DNA of 64,000 nucleotides, taken from Thermogemmatispora tikiterensis (GTDB lineage Bacteria; Chloroflexota; Ktedonobacteria; Ktedonobacterales; Ktedonobacteraceae). The translations under genes were made by a program, and so were the position numbers. The stretch is from contig NZ_MCIF01000002.1 in assembly GCF_003268475.1 (NCBI RefSeq), positions 3,704,671 through 3,768,670 of the forward strand, written 5' to 3'. Shown in pieces: positions 15,473 through 23,211 of this stretch (positions are counted from its first letter, which is position 1; the number at the start of each line of letters is the position of its first letter). The notes below the pieces were generated by a model. That model saw only the letters and a list, made by a program, of their open reading frames with translations, ran no database searches and was not told the DNA's origin.

Positions 15473-16876
15473 TTACAGAGAGCGAGCGCGCGCCAGATCG
15501 CGGCCCGACGTACCGCAGCCGAAGGCCACCAGCAGCGGCAGGAGATGGGCCACGCGAGGCGTTCCCCAACCGGTCACGGGGTCCCAGCCCTTCGAGGCGG
15601 AGTAGCCGTTAATCGTCACCGAGTTGCCATTGGCGTCGGTGCCCGTGAAGGTATTATTCCCCGTCGTGATGTCGTGGAAAGCCTGTGCATAGAGCGGAGA
15701 ATGACCGATCAGGTAGAAGGCGGGATTGAGGAAGCCAACGCGGTGATGGCCCAGCTGATCGGCCAGGGCTGTAATGCCAGCCCACTGGGGCGAGCCAGCG
15801 CTCGTACCGCCAAAGCGGAAGACCAGGTCCTGGCCCAGGCCAGACGAACTCCACACGGCCAGCACGCCGCCGTCGACTGCAGCGTTGTAGGCCACATCGG
15901 GCACACCACGGTAGCGACCGATGCCGGCGGTGCCGAACTGGTAGAATGGCTTCGGATAGATGGTGCTGAAGCCGCCACCGCTGGCTGCCTCGTACTGCGG
16001 CTCGTTCCAGGCCGTCTCACTCTGGTAGGCGCCAGTCTGGCCATCGGCGATCAGCTTCGTTCCTCCGACGCCTGTCACCAGCGGGTCACTGGCTGGGGAG
16101 CTAACGCTGAGGAAATAGGAATTGCCGTCGCAGGTATACTGAGCCGCCCCCTGGTCGCCCGAAGAAGCGAAGAGGGTAATACCCTTCAGCGTGGCCTCCA
16201 GGAACAGCTCGTGCTCCTGGCGCAGCAGCTTTGGATCGACGCAGCTCTCGCCCTCGCCAAAGCTCTGGGAGATCACATCGCCTAGATTATGGCGAATCGC
16301 ATAGCGGGTCGCGCTGAGGATGTCCGTATCCTGATTGGACTTGGCCAGCACCAGCACGATGTGGGCGTCAGGGGCGATGGCATGGGCCCACTCCACATCA
16401 AGCGTAATCTCGCCTGCCCAGCCTACCTGGTTCGCATCGTTTGGATCGAAGGGAGTCAATCCGTCCGGTGCGACGATGGTGAAGGGTGGATCGGGCAGAC
16501 CGAAGATAGAGTCAAACGTCTGCAGGTCGTGGGTGATAGTGGGACTCTGGTAGGCGTCAATAATAACGATCGAGCGTCCTTTTCCTGTAATCCCTTTATT
16601 CAGGATCGGCGTGATCTCATATGCTTCGCGAATCTGCTTGGGGCCATAGCAGTTGGGCGGCGTGGTCGTCTGACAGCGGAAGGTTGTATCGCTACGAGCA
16701 ACACCTACGTACTCGTACTGCGGACGCACCACGGCGAAGCCGTGCACGCCGCGAGTCGTCAGTGCCGCCGCGCTCGCTCCTCCGCTGAGGCCAAGACTGA
16801 GCACCAGCATAGCGCAGACCGCTACTGCGGTAATGAGCAGGCGCGAGAGCCGACGGACGAGAGCTAGATCGTTCAT
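15473..16876 (-). CDS. S53 (sedolisin/kumamolisin-like) serine-carboxyl peptidase, tandem paralogue
   Basis: 467 residues from the ATG at 16876 (MNDLALVRRL), with AAAGGGGGT upstream; the ATG at 16984 would add an implausible N-terminus. The signal peptide (LLITAVAVCAMLVLSLGLSG) ends near an ASAA site, so the protein is secreted. The catalytic set is intact: AGEITLDVEW (Glu and Asp), ASSGDQGA (Asp), FGGTSAGSPQW (Ser). As in its neighbour, the prodomain is replaced by a short spacer with two cysteines (RCQTTTPPNCYG), also seen in the paralogue (PCQTTNPATCFG). The two genes are clearly a tandem duplication. Extracellular acid proteolysis fits a thermoacid compost or soil lifestyle. Confidence 0.88.
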   Translation of the reverse strand: MNDLALVRRLSRLLITAVAVCAMLVLSLGLSGGASAAALTTRGVHGFAVVRPQYEYVGVARSDTTFRCQTTTPPNCYGPKQIREAYEITPILNKGITGKGRSIVIIDAYQSPTITHDLQTFDSIFGLPDPPFTIVAPDGLTPFDPNDANQVGWAGEITLDVEWAHAIAPDAHIVLVLAKSNQDTDILSATRYAIRHNLGDVISQSFGEGESCVDPKLLRQEHELFLEATLKGITLFASSGDQGAAQYTCDGNSYFLSVSSPASDPLVTGVGGTKLIADGQTGAYQSETAWNEPQYEAASGGGFSTIYPKPFYQFGTAGIGRYRGVPDVAYNAAVDGGVLAVWSSSGLGQDLVFRFGGTSAGSPQWAGITALADQLGHHRVGFLNPAFYLIGHSPLYAQAFHDITTGNNTFTGTDANGNSVTINGYSASKGWDPVTGWGTPRVAHLLPLLVAFGCGTSGRDLARARSL

Positions 16877-16975
16877 CAATGTCTGACCCCCTTTTTCAAA
16901 ACATAGTGCCTTAAGACAGTAGAGAAAACTCGTGCCTGGTGCGGATAGAGGGGAATAGGAATGGCACCCGCTTAT

Positions 16976-17004
16976 AGTATACATGGTCTTCCTGCTTTTT
17001 TTAA
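16976..17004 (-). promoter_or_regulatory. Probable promoter of the second S53 peptidase gene
   Basis: Minus strand TTAAAA, 17-base spacer, TATACT (16981-16976), about 95 bases before the ATG. The divergent gap 17005-17291 also holds a TATACT on the plus strand at 17210-17215 that may serve the next gene, but without a clear -35. Confidence 0.4.
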
Positions 17005-17291
17005 AGAGGAACAGGTTGATAGAAGGTAAAGATCTAGCTTAAGAAATCTAAACATATAGCGTTCCTTTGTCTGCTCGTTTACTTACGCGCGGAATCATCG
17101 CTAGCGGCAGACCAGTCCCCCTTCGCGCTCCCCTCTTGCTGTAAAGCCGCTCTCGCAGTGAAAGGCCCGCCACCACGGTGACTGCGTCACTTTCCTGCCA
17201 GGCCGCTCGTATACTGAAAAAGGAAGAGGAAAAGAAGAGCAGCAGGCGGGTGGTCAGCCGCCTCATCCAGATGAGGAAGGAGAGATGTGCT

Positions 17292-18296
17292 ATGACAGGC
17301 TCACTGGAAAAACCGTTGCTTCGGGAGTCGCGACCTGGCGAAGGGGGTGCGGACGCGCTGAGGCCGTGCAACCTCGCCGCCACTGGAGAGGGAGAGACAC
17401 CTACGGAGAAGCAAGAGAGGGTAGGGGAAGCGCTTCTCTCTCGGACTGCCTCGACAGCCGCTAAGGTTCATAGACAGCGGCCACAGGTGGACGCTGCTGA
17501 GATGGAGGCGGTTGAAACTGTCGCTGCAGCTGAGGCCACGCAGGAGCGTCGGGCCGTCGCTGCTCCACGGCAGGGGCAGGAGGCACTGGTGGTAGCATCG
17601 CTGGGCGCTGCAACAGCCGATCACAATGAAGATACCCTTCCGTTAGAGCGCCCTACCCAGGGCGGCCCAGGGCCACAGGCTGCTTTCTATAGCGCGCCGA
17701 CGCTACCAGTACTGCCACAGGAGCCGCCCCATACCGCTCAGAAGTCCCAGCGCTGGCCCCAAGGCCGCCGGGGCCAACCCTGGCCAGGACCGCGCCAGCG
17801 AGCCGCTCAAGAAAGGGCGGGCGGCCCCTCTTTCAAGAAACTCTGGATAGGAACGCTCATCGCCTCTTTGCTTTTGCTCCTGGTAAGCGTCAGCCTCCTG
17901 GTCTATCTTTTAGGGGTGTTGGCGGCGCGTGAGGGTCTCTCTCCGGCCTCGCTTCTCCCAGCGACTGCCAGCGGCAAGCTGGCGGGGGCACAGCCTGGAC
18001 AGGGTAGCGCGGCCATCGAGCTGGCCCTCTTTCCCCAGAGTTTCAGCCCAGCCAACTGTCTTCCCGATAACGGTTATCGCTGTACAGCAACCCTCATGGC
18101 TAGCGGGCCGGCGGGCAGTGTGCGCTGGCAAGCCTGGTCCCAGGGTGTAGCCGCCCGCTTTAGCCCCGCCAATGGCAGCATTGAGCCAGGGCAACAGCAA
18201 CAAGTGATCATTTATCTCCCTGCGACCTGTCCAGCCTCGGGGAAACTCCTCTTCTCCTGGAATAACCGGCAGCTGAGCGTGCCCTGGCACTGCTGA
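17292..18296 (+). CDS. Single-pass membrane protein of unknown function
   Basis: 334 residues from the ATG at 17292, which follows AAGGAGAGATG; the open frame extends further upstream without a better start. The first ~190 residues are polar and Ala/Gln/Pro-rich, with low complexity. One membrane helix follows (LWIGTLIASLLLLLVSVSLL, about 190-215). The C-terminal ~100 residues form a small outer domain with FSPANCLPDNGYRC, SPANGSIEPGQQQQV and LSVPWHC; the SPANGSIEPG turn resembles the Ig/BACON signature of the protein at 1068-3173. The four or so cysteines may form disulfides outside the cell. No enzymatic motif. I do not recognise a named family. Confidence 0.6.
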   Translation: MTGSLEKPLLRESRPGEGGADALRPCNLAATGEGETPTEKQERVGEALLSRTASTAAKVHRQRPQVDAAEMEAVETVAAAEATQERRAVAAPRQGQEALVVASLGAATADHNEDTLPLERPTQGGPGPQAAFYSAPTLPVLPQEPPHTAQKSQRWPQGRRGQPWPGPRQRAAQERAGGPSFKKLWIGTLIASLLLLLVSVSLLVYLLGVLAAREGLSPASLLPATASGKLAGAQPGQGSAAIELALFPQSFSPANCLPDNGYRCTATLMASGPAGSVRWQAWSQGVAARFSPANGSIEPGQQQQVIIYLPATCPASGKLLFSWNNRQLSVPWHC

Positions 18297-18435
18297 AACG
18301 CCGCCGCTAGCAGACTACCTGCGCATGGCGGCGTGTGGAATGTGTTCGGCCCCGACGCGCCAGTTTCGTTCCTGCCCAGCCTGGCCCTGAGTCCGGCAGG
18401 CTCCAGACCGGACCAGACTGAGACTGGCCCCCCAC

Positions 18436-18732
18436 TCAGCGGGGAAGATCGGGGCGTGACTTGCGCAGCCGGAGCCAGCCCTTCTCTTTAGGCAGCTCTT
18501 CCTGGCTGTCCTGTCCTTGGGCCCTCAGCCCCATCTGCTCCAGGAAGCGAATCCCCGTTTCACTCCATGTGACGCCAGCGGCCAGCTCAATGACCTGGTC
18601 GCTGCGCACAGGAACCGGACGATAGCCCGGGGGCGGCTCCGTGGCCTGTGGTCCGGGGCGCGACGTTGGCCACTGTGGATACTTCGGTGCGACGGTCGGT
18701 ACTTGTGACGGCGTTACCTTTTCCAGCTCCAT
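18436..18732 (-). CDS. Small proline-rich hypothetical protein
   Basis: 98 residues; ATG at 18732 with GAAGGTGG 9 bases upstream. The first half is Pro-rich (PPPGYRPVPV); the second half is helical and charged (VIELAAGVTWSETGIRFLEQ). No known domain. It is convergent with the gene ending at 18296. The ribosome site and the non-random composition support a real gene, but the evidence is thin. Confidence 0.4.
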   Translation of the reverse strand: MELEKVTPSQVPTVAPKYPQWPTSRPGPQATEPPPGYRPVPVRSDQVIELAAGVTWSETGIRFLEQMGLRAQGQDSQEELPKEKGWLRLRKSRPDLPR

Positions 18733-19231
18733 CTCTATTGACCACCTTCTTTCTCTTGGCTCACGGCCTCAAAAAGCGTAGCAGCGTAGGAAGATATAAT
18801 GAGCGGAGTGCGCTCTCTACGCTGGAGATCAGTCCTCACTACAGCTGAAAACCTGTATTAAGGAAAAGGAGACAGGTCATCCAGCTAGATGATAACGCAA
18901 AGCGGGCGCCTAGTCCATAGCGTTGTCGCGCTGTCTTGCTCAGCTATTTAGTTAGCAGGGGTGAGGAGACCAGACCGCCCCGGCTGGCCAGGGAGGCAAG
19001 GCTGTCAGTCAGCTTGCTTAAGGAGGATCTTTCTGCTATGCTGCCGGGCGAGAGCAGAGGGACGGGAGCATTTCCCACTGAGAGAAGGCGCGCGCAGGCC
19101 AGGCTGGCTTTTCCGTTTCGGCCAGCCGCGGCAAGAAAGAGATAATAGCGAGTCGCCCTTAAGGAGACGCGCTTACTGCCATGCCTGGGGAAACCGGATC
19201 AGCTGAAACAAGACAAGGGGAGAGCATAGGC
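18733..19231. other. Divergent intergenic region before the sigma-like gene
   Basis: 499 bases between a small minus-strand gene and the sigma-like gene. A TATAAT at 18795-18800 lacks a matching -35 on the plus strand. The rest shows short open frames that look like chance. I see no clear operator. Confidence 0.3.
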
Positions 19232-20035
19232 ATGATCAACCTGCAGGACCCCACGCTCAGGGAGCAACTACGGCGCAAGACCCCGGAAGGCCGCTATCTG
19301 GTTAGCGAGGCCGAGCTGGTGCTGGCGATCCGTGCTTGTGATGCACAGGGAGACAGCGAGCGTGTCCAGCTCATCTGCGAGGTGCTGGTCGAGCGCTGCG
19401 CACCAGAATTTCAGCGGCGCTCTCAGGGCTTACGTCATCGACCCGATCTGCGCGAGGAAGCGATTGCCAACATGTTTGAGCATCTTCTGCGCGAAGCTCT
19501 CAATCCACAGGAGGTGTTCATGGTTCAGAACTTCCCCCGCTATTTGCGCTGTCTCTGCGCAGACGAGTTCACGCGCGTCCTCCGTCAGGAGGGACTGCAC
19601 TACCGACGTGACAGCGAGGGGCGCCCGGCGGGGCAGCCGCAGCACATCCCGCGGTCTTTAATGGAATCGCTCCAGACAGGCTTCTCTGAGGAAGAAGGAT
19701 CGCCCGGCGCCGACGTGGCTGATCCCCAGGATGCCTATGAGCGCCTGCACGCTCTTGAAGAGAGCAGGCGCATTCTAACCTATCTCTCGGACCCGCTCGA
19801 TCGCAAGATTATGGTGCTGCGCGTCTTCCAGGGGTTGAAGTGGGACGATATCGCGCAGCTTTGTCAGCGGACCGAGCGCACAGTGCGTCTACGCTATGAG
19901 AAGGCCCGGGCTTATCTGCGCGCCTGCCTCGATCGCGAGCGAGAGGAGTCGGAAGCAGCGCAGATGCGTCAGCAGCATCAGCGACAACCAGCCCAGCATG
20001 TGCCCACCGCTCATGGGCAAAACCAGCAAAGGTGA
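19232..20035 (+). CDS. Sigma-70/ECF-like RNA polymerase sigma factor
   Basis: 267 residues from the ATG at 19232 (MINLQDPTLR), with AAGGGGAGAG upstream; an ATG at 19181 behind AAGGAGA is the alternative. The N-terminal half is helical and may be a divergent region 2 (DLREEAIANMFEHLLREALN ... FPRYLRCLCADEF). The C-terminal half has a recognisable region 4: LSDPLDRKIMVLRVFQGLKW, then the HTH DDIAQLCQRTERTVRLRYEK. The last 30 residues are Gln/His-rich and likely disordered. It is followed 13 bases later by an HTH-domain gene, so the two are probably one operon. A sigma factor or sigma-like transcription factor is likely; the promoter it reads is unknown. Confidence 0.65.
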   Translation: MINLQDPTLREQLRRKTPEGRYLVSEAELVLAIRACDAQGDSERVQLICEVLVERCAPEFQRRSQGLRHRPDLREEAIANMFEHLLREALNPQEVFMVQNFPRYLRCLCADEFTRVLRQEGLHYRRDSEGRPAGQPQHIPRSLMESLQTGFSEEEGSPGADVADPQDAYERLHALEESRRILTYLSDPLDRKIMVLRVFQGLKWDDIAQLCQRTERTVRLRYEKARAYLRACLDREREESEAAQMRQQHQRQPAQHVPTAHGQNQQR

Positions 20036-20048
20036 GGAGGCGTCAATC

Positions 20049-20723
20049 ATGGCAAGCATCGACAGCCAGACAATCCAGCAGCTGAAGATGGCCTGGCTGG
20101 CCGCCGAGGAACGCGGCGATAAGCAGGCTCAAATGGCACTCTTGCGCGCGCATCCAGAGGCTCAGGAGGCTCTCATTGACTTTATCGCCGCCTACCACGC
20201 TACGGCGCTAGAACAGGAACATGGCGCGCTCGCCTCGCCTCAAGAAATCCAGCTGCTGCCCCTGACGGAACGCGCTCGTCAGCGTGCACTGGCGCGCGTC
20301 TTCGGCCTCAGCCAAAGCAGCGATGCCAGTGCTCAGGCCCGGCCCGAAGCCTCGGCGACCTCGCTTGCTGCCGTTAAGACGCTGCGTGAGCTGCGCCAGC
20401 GACGTCGGCTCAGTCTGACTGAGGCGGCGCGTGGCCTGCGCCTGGGCGTCGATGTCTGGAAAAAGTTTGAGGAGGGTCTGATCGATCTGCTCAGTCTCAG
20501 CGCACGCCAGCTTGAGCGGCTGGCCAGCTTCTTTGACATTAGTCCGCAAGAGTTCGCCGAACTGCTGCGCCATAGTCAGCCAACCCTGGCCCTCAATCGC
20601 CGGCAGACTGGCGAGGCGGCTCGGCGACAACGTCAGGAGACACCCGTCAGGCAAAGCTTTGCCGAGGCTATTGCCCGCAGTGATATGAGCGAGCAGGAGA
20701 AGCGCGCCTGGTTAGAGGAGTGA
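20049..20723 (+). CDS. XRE-like helix-turn-helix protein, probable partner of the sigma-like factor
   Basis: 224 residues; ATG at 20049 behind GGTGAGGAGG. The N-terminal 60 residues are helical (QQLKMAWLAAEERGDKQAQM). The centre, about 115-180, is an XRE-type HTH: LRELRQRRRLSLTEAARGLR, then KKFEEGLIDLLSLSARQLER and a DISPQEFAELL helix. The C-terminal helix is charged (SDMSEQEKRAWLEE). It lies 13 bases after the sigma-like gene, suggesting a control pair such as a regulator of that factor. There is no membrane helix and no zinc-binding anti-sigma motif, so a classical ZAS anti-sigma is unlikely. Confidence 0.6.
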   Translation: MASIDSQTIQQLKMAWLAAEERGDKQAQMALLRAHPEAQEALIDFIAAYHATALEQEHGALASPQEIQLLPLTERARQRALARVFGLSQSSDASAQARPEASATSLAAVKTLRELRQRRRLSLTEAARGLRLGVDVWKKFEEGLIDLLSLSARQLERLASFFDISPQEFAELLRHSQPTLALNRRQTGEAARRQRQETPVRQSFAEAIARSDMSEQEKRAWLEE

Positions 20724-20740
20724 ACTCGGCGCCTTGCTAC

Positions 20741-21523
20741 TTAGCCTGTCCTCTTACTTCCCTGGCTTGCTCGCCTGCGAGGCTCTGAGCGGAGCGGGCT
20801 GCCTTGCTGCGACGCAGGCAGGCGCACCGCGTAGCCGAGGTAATGGAGCCTCGTGAGGCGACATAGACTCCAGAGGAAGCCGCCGTTGGTGGGGCCGCCG
20901 GGGGGCAAGCCAGCGATCTCTGCTGGTTGCAGGCCATAGGCGGTCAGCAGGAAGGCCAGCTCGCGGGGACGAATGAGGCTCCGAGGGCGGGCAGCGCCTT
21001 CCAATCCGAGGGCCAGTGGTAGGCGCTCCCCCAGCCAGCTCAACAGCAGGCGAGACGGCCAGCTGCCATTGAGGGCCTCAAAGACCAGCAGGCCGCCTGG
21101 CGCCAGCACGCGTGCCATTTCGGCAATAGCTGCCCGTAGATCCCTGACTTGCGCCAGCTCCTGCAAACAGACTACCATTGAGAAAGAGCCGCTGGCGAAG
21201 GGCAGGGCCTCAGCCTGCCCAGATAGATAGGTGATCACGTGGCCCAGGACTCTCTCCCGGGCGTGGCGCTGCGTCTGCTCCAGAACCAGTGGCGAATCGT
21301 CGAGGCCCAGGATGATGGCCCCACGCCGCGCCAGCTCCTCGCAGAGCTGGCCTTGACCACAGCCCACAATCAGGATCTCCTCTTGTCCAAGGGCTGGTCC
21401 CCCATAAAGGCGCGCCACAGCCGCCTCCACATAATCACAGCGCGCCACTGTCAACTGCGATTGCCACCGGGAAGAGTGCATATTGGCAAAAATCCTTTTT
21501 TGCCAGCGTTTTATCATAAGCAT
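20741..21523 (-). CDS. Class I SAM-dependent methyltransferase (UbiE/Methyltransf_11 type)
   Basis: 260 residues from the ATG at 21523, which has GAGAGAGGACTGGT before it; the open frame reaches 21562. The SAM-binding fold is clear: motif I ILIVGCGQGQLCEEL, motif II region GAIILGLDDSP, then ALPFASGSFSMVVCLQELAQ and EMARVLAPGGLLVFE. This is the layout of small-molecule methyltransferases acting on quinones, lipids or other metabolites; the substrate cannot be read. The C-terminus is basic and Ser-rich. Convergent with the HTH gene (17-base gap) and divergent from ffh. Confidence 0.75.
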   Translation of the reverse strand: MLMIKRWQKRIFANMHSSRWQSQLTVARCDYVEAAVARLYGGPALGQEEILIVGCGQGQLCEELARRGAIILGLDDSPLVLEQTQRHARERVLGHVITYLSGQAEALPFASGSFSMVVCLQELAQVRDLRAAIAEMARVLAPGGLLVFEALNGSWPSRLLLSWLGERLPLALGLEGAARPRSLIRPRELAFLLTAYGLQPAEIAGLPPGGPTNGGFLWSLCRLTRLHYLGYAVRLPASQQGSPLRSEPRRRASQGSKRTG

Positions 21524-21564
21524 ACCAGTCCTCTCTCTAATGAGACCATAAGCGATGCTCATCG

Positions 21565-21570
21565 ATTATA
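21565..21570 (-). promoter_or_regulatory. -10 box for the methyltransferase gene
   Basis: A perfect TATAAT on the minus strand 42 bases before the ATG at 21523; the -35 is not convincing. Confidence 0.3.
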
Positions 21571-21656
21571 TAGTAATAGGAATGGTCGCTTTTCGTCGGA
21601 GAGTTATACAGAAAAGGGAGTATCCTTACAACGAGTGCAAACAGAGCCGGGAAAGA

Positions 21657-21665
21657 TGGTATAAT
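21657..21665 (+). promoter_or_regulatory. Extended -10 promoter (TGG TATAAT) for ffh
   Basis: Perfect TATAAT with TGG in the extended -10 position, 45 bases before the ffh ATG. The -35 (TGCAAA at 18 bases) is weak, as expected for this class. Confidence 0.6.
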
Positions 21666-21709
21666 AGGGCGACTGATTACGCGATTGGTGGAGAGAGGAA
21701 CCTGTTCCT

Positions 21710-23206
21710 ATGGCTATGTTTGAAAGTCTCTCAAAGCGCCTTGAAGGTATCTTCAGCGGGCTGAGTGGCAAGGGGAAACTGACCGAGGCCGACGTCAACG
21801 AGGCCATGCGCGAGGTGCGCCTGGCCCTGCTGGAAGCGGATGTCAACCTGCGCGTTGTGCGCCAGTTTGTCGAACGCGTGCGGGCCAAAGCCATTGGAGC
21901 CGAGGTCTTGGGGAGCTTCTCGCCGGCTCAGCAAGTGCTGCAGATCGTGCATGAAGAACTCATAGACATGCTGGGTGGCGAAGGGAGTCAGAACCGGCTG
22001 GACCTGGGTGGCCCGCCACCCAATGTCATCATGCTGGTCGGGTTGCAAGGCTCAGGCAAGACTACCACGGCGGCGAAGCTGGCCAACTATCTGCGCAAGG
22101 AGGGCCAGCGTCCGCTACTCGTGGCCGCTGACATGTATCGGCCAGCGGCTGTGCGCCAGCTCCAGACGCTGGGCAAGCAGCTCTCGATTCCGGTGTACGC
22201 CGAGCCGATGGGGGCCAACCCGGTCGATATCTGCGTCCATGCTGTTGACTACGCTCGCGAGCAGGCTGCCTCTGTCGTTATTCTGGATACTGCCGGGCGT
22301 CTCAACATAGACGAGCAGATGATGCAGGAGGTCATCGCCATTCGCAAGCGCGTGCAGCCGCGCGAGGTGCTCCTCGTCGCCGACGCTATGACTGGCCAGG
22401 AGGCGGTACGCGTGGCCAGCGACTTCAACCAGGCCGTGGCTCTGACAGGGATGATTCTGACCAAGATGGATGGCGATGCTCGTGGTGGCGCAGCGCTCTC
22501 GATCCGGGCGGTCACGGGGGTGCCTGTTAAGTTTCTGGGCGTCGGAGAAAAGACGGATGCTCTGGAGCCGTTTTATCCCGACCGTCTGGCCTCGCGTATA
22601 CTGGGAATGGGCGATGTCCTGACCCTCATCGAGCGGGCGCAGGAAGCCATTGATCAGCAAGAGGCGCTCCAGACGCAGGCCCGCCTGCAGCAGGGGCAGT
22701 TTGATCTGGAGGACTTCCTCAAGGCGATGCGCCAGCTCAAGCGCATGGGGCCGCTGCGCTCCATTCTGGAGATGTTACCTGGCTTTAACAAGCTGGCCGC
22801 CCTGCCCGAGATGGATGAGGCCCTGGAGGGCGATCCTTTGAAGCATATCGAGGCGATCATTCTCTCGATGACTCCCGAGGAGAGGCGCAATCCAGATATT
22901 ATTAATGGCAGCCGACGCCGGCGCATTGCACGCGGCAGCGGCACCAGCGTGCAGGAGATCAATCAGCTCCTCACCCAGTTCAATGAGACGCGCGCCATGC
23001 TGCGCCAACTCGCCAGCGGCAAAGGTCCCTGGGCCCGCTTGCTGCGCCAGTACGCCAGCGATGGGGGCGGCCTGGCGGCTAGCTTGCCCGGTATGCCAGC
23101 CGCTCCGAGCCTGCCTCAGTTGAACAGCGGGGAGCCTAAGAAGACCGGCAAGGCTGCCCGTAAGGAACGAAAAAAGCAAAAGGCCAAGCAGAAAAAGAGG
23201 AGGTAA
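21710..23206 (+). CDS. ffh: Signal recognition particle protein Ffh (SRP54)
   Basis: 498 residues; ATG at 21710 after GAGAGAGGA (a second ATG lies two codons later). The N domain (MFESLSKRLEGIFSGLSGKG) is followed by the SRP GTPase: G1 GLQGSGKTTTAAK, the insertion-box region around AADMYRPAAVRQL, G3 DTAGR, G4 TKMD and the GVGEKTDALEPF closing motif. The Met-rich M domain that binds SRP RNA and signal peptides is present (MRQLKRMGPLRSILEMLPG, SRRRRIARGSGTSVQEINQLL). It ends in a strongly basic Lys-rich tail. It targets nascent membrane and secreted proteins to FtsY and SecYEG. No SRP RNA gene was recognised in the window. The next gene starts 5 bases later, so they are cotranscribed. Confidence 0.96.
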   Translation: MAMFESLSKRLEGIFSGLSGKGKLTEADVNEAMREVRLALLEADVNLRVVRQFVERVRAKAIGAEVLGSFSPAQQVLQIVHEELIDMLGGEGSQNRLDLGGPPPNVIMLVGLQGSGKTTTAAKLANYLRKEGQRPLLVAADMYRPAAVRQLQTLGKQLSIPVYAEPMGANPVDICVHAVDYAREQAASVVILDTAGRLNIDEQMMQEVIAIRKRVQPREVLLVADAMTGQEAVRVASDFNQAVALTGMILTKMDGDARGGAALSIRAVTGVPVKFLGVGEKTDALEPFYPDRLASRILGMGDVLTLIERAQEAIDQQEALQTQARLQQGQFDLEDFLKAMRQLKRMGPLRSILEMLPGFNKLAALPEMDEALEGDPLKHIEAIILSMTPEERRNPDIINGSRRRRIARGSGTSVQEINQLLTQFNETRAMLRQLASGKGPWARLLRQYASDGGGLAASLPGMPAAPSLPQLNSGEPKKTGKAARKERKKQKAKQKKRR

Positions 23207-23211
23207 TCCCC

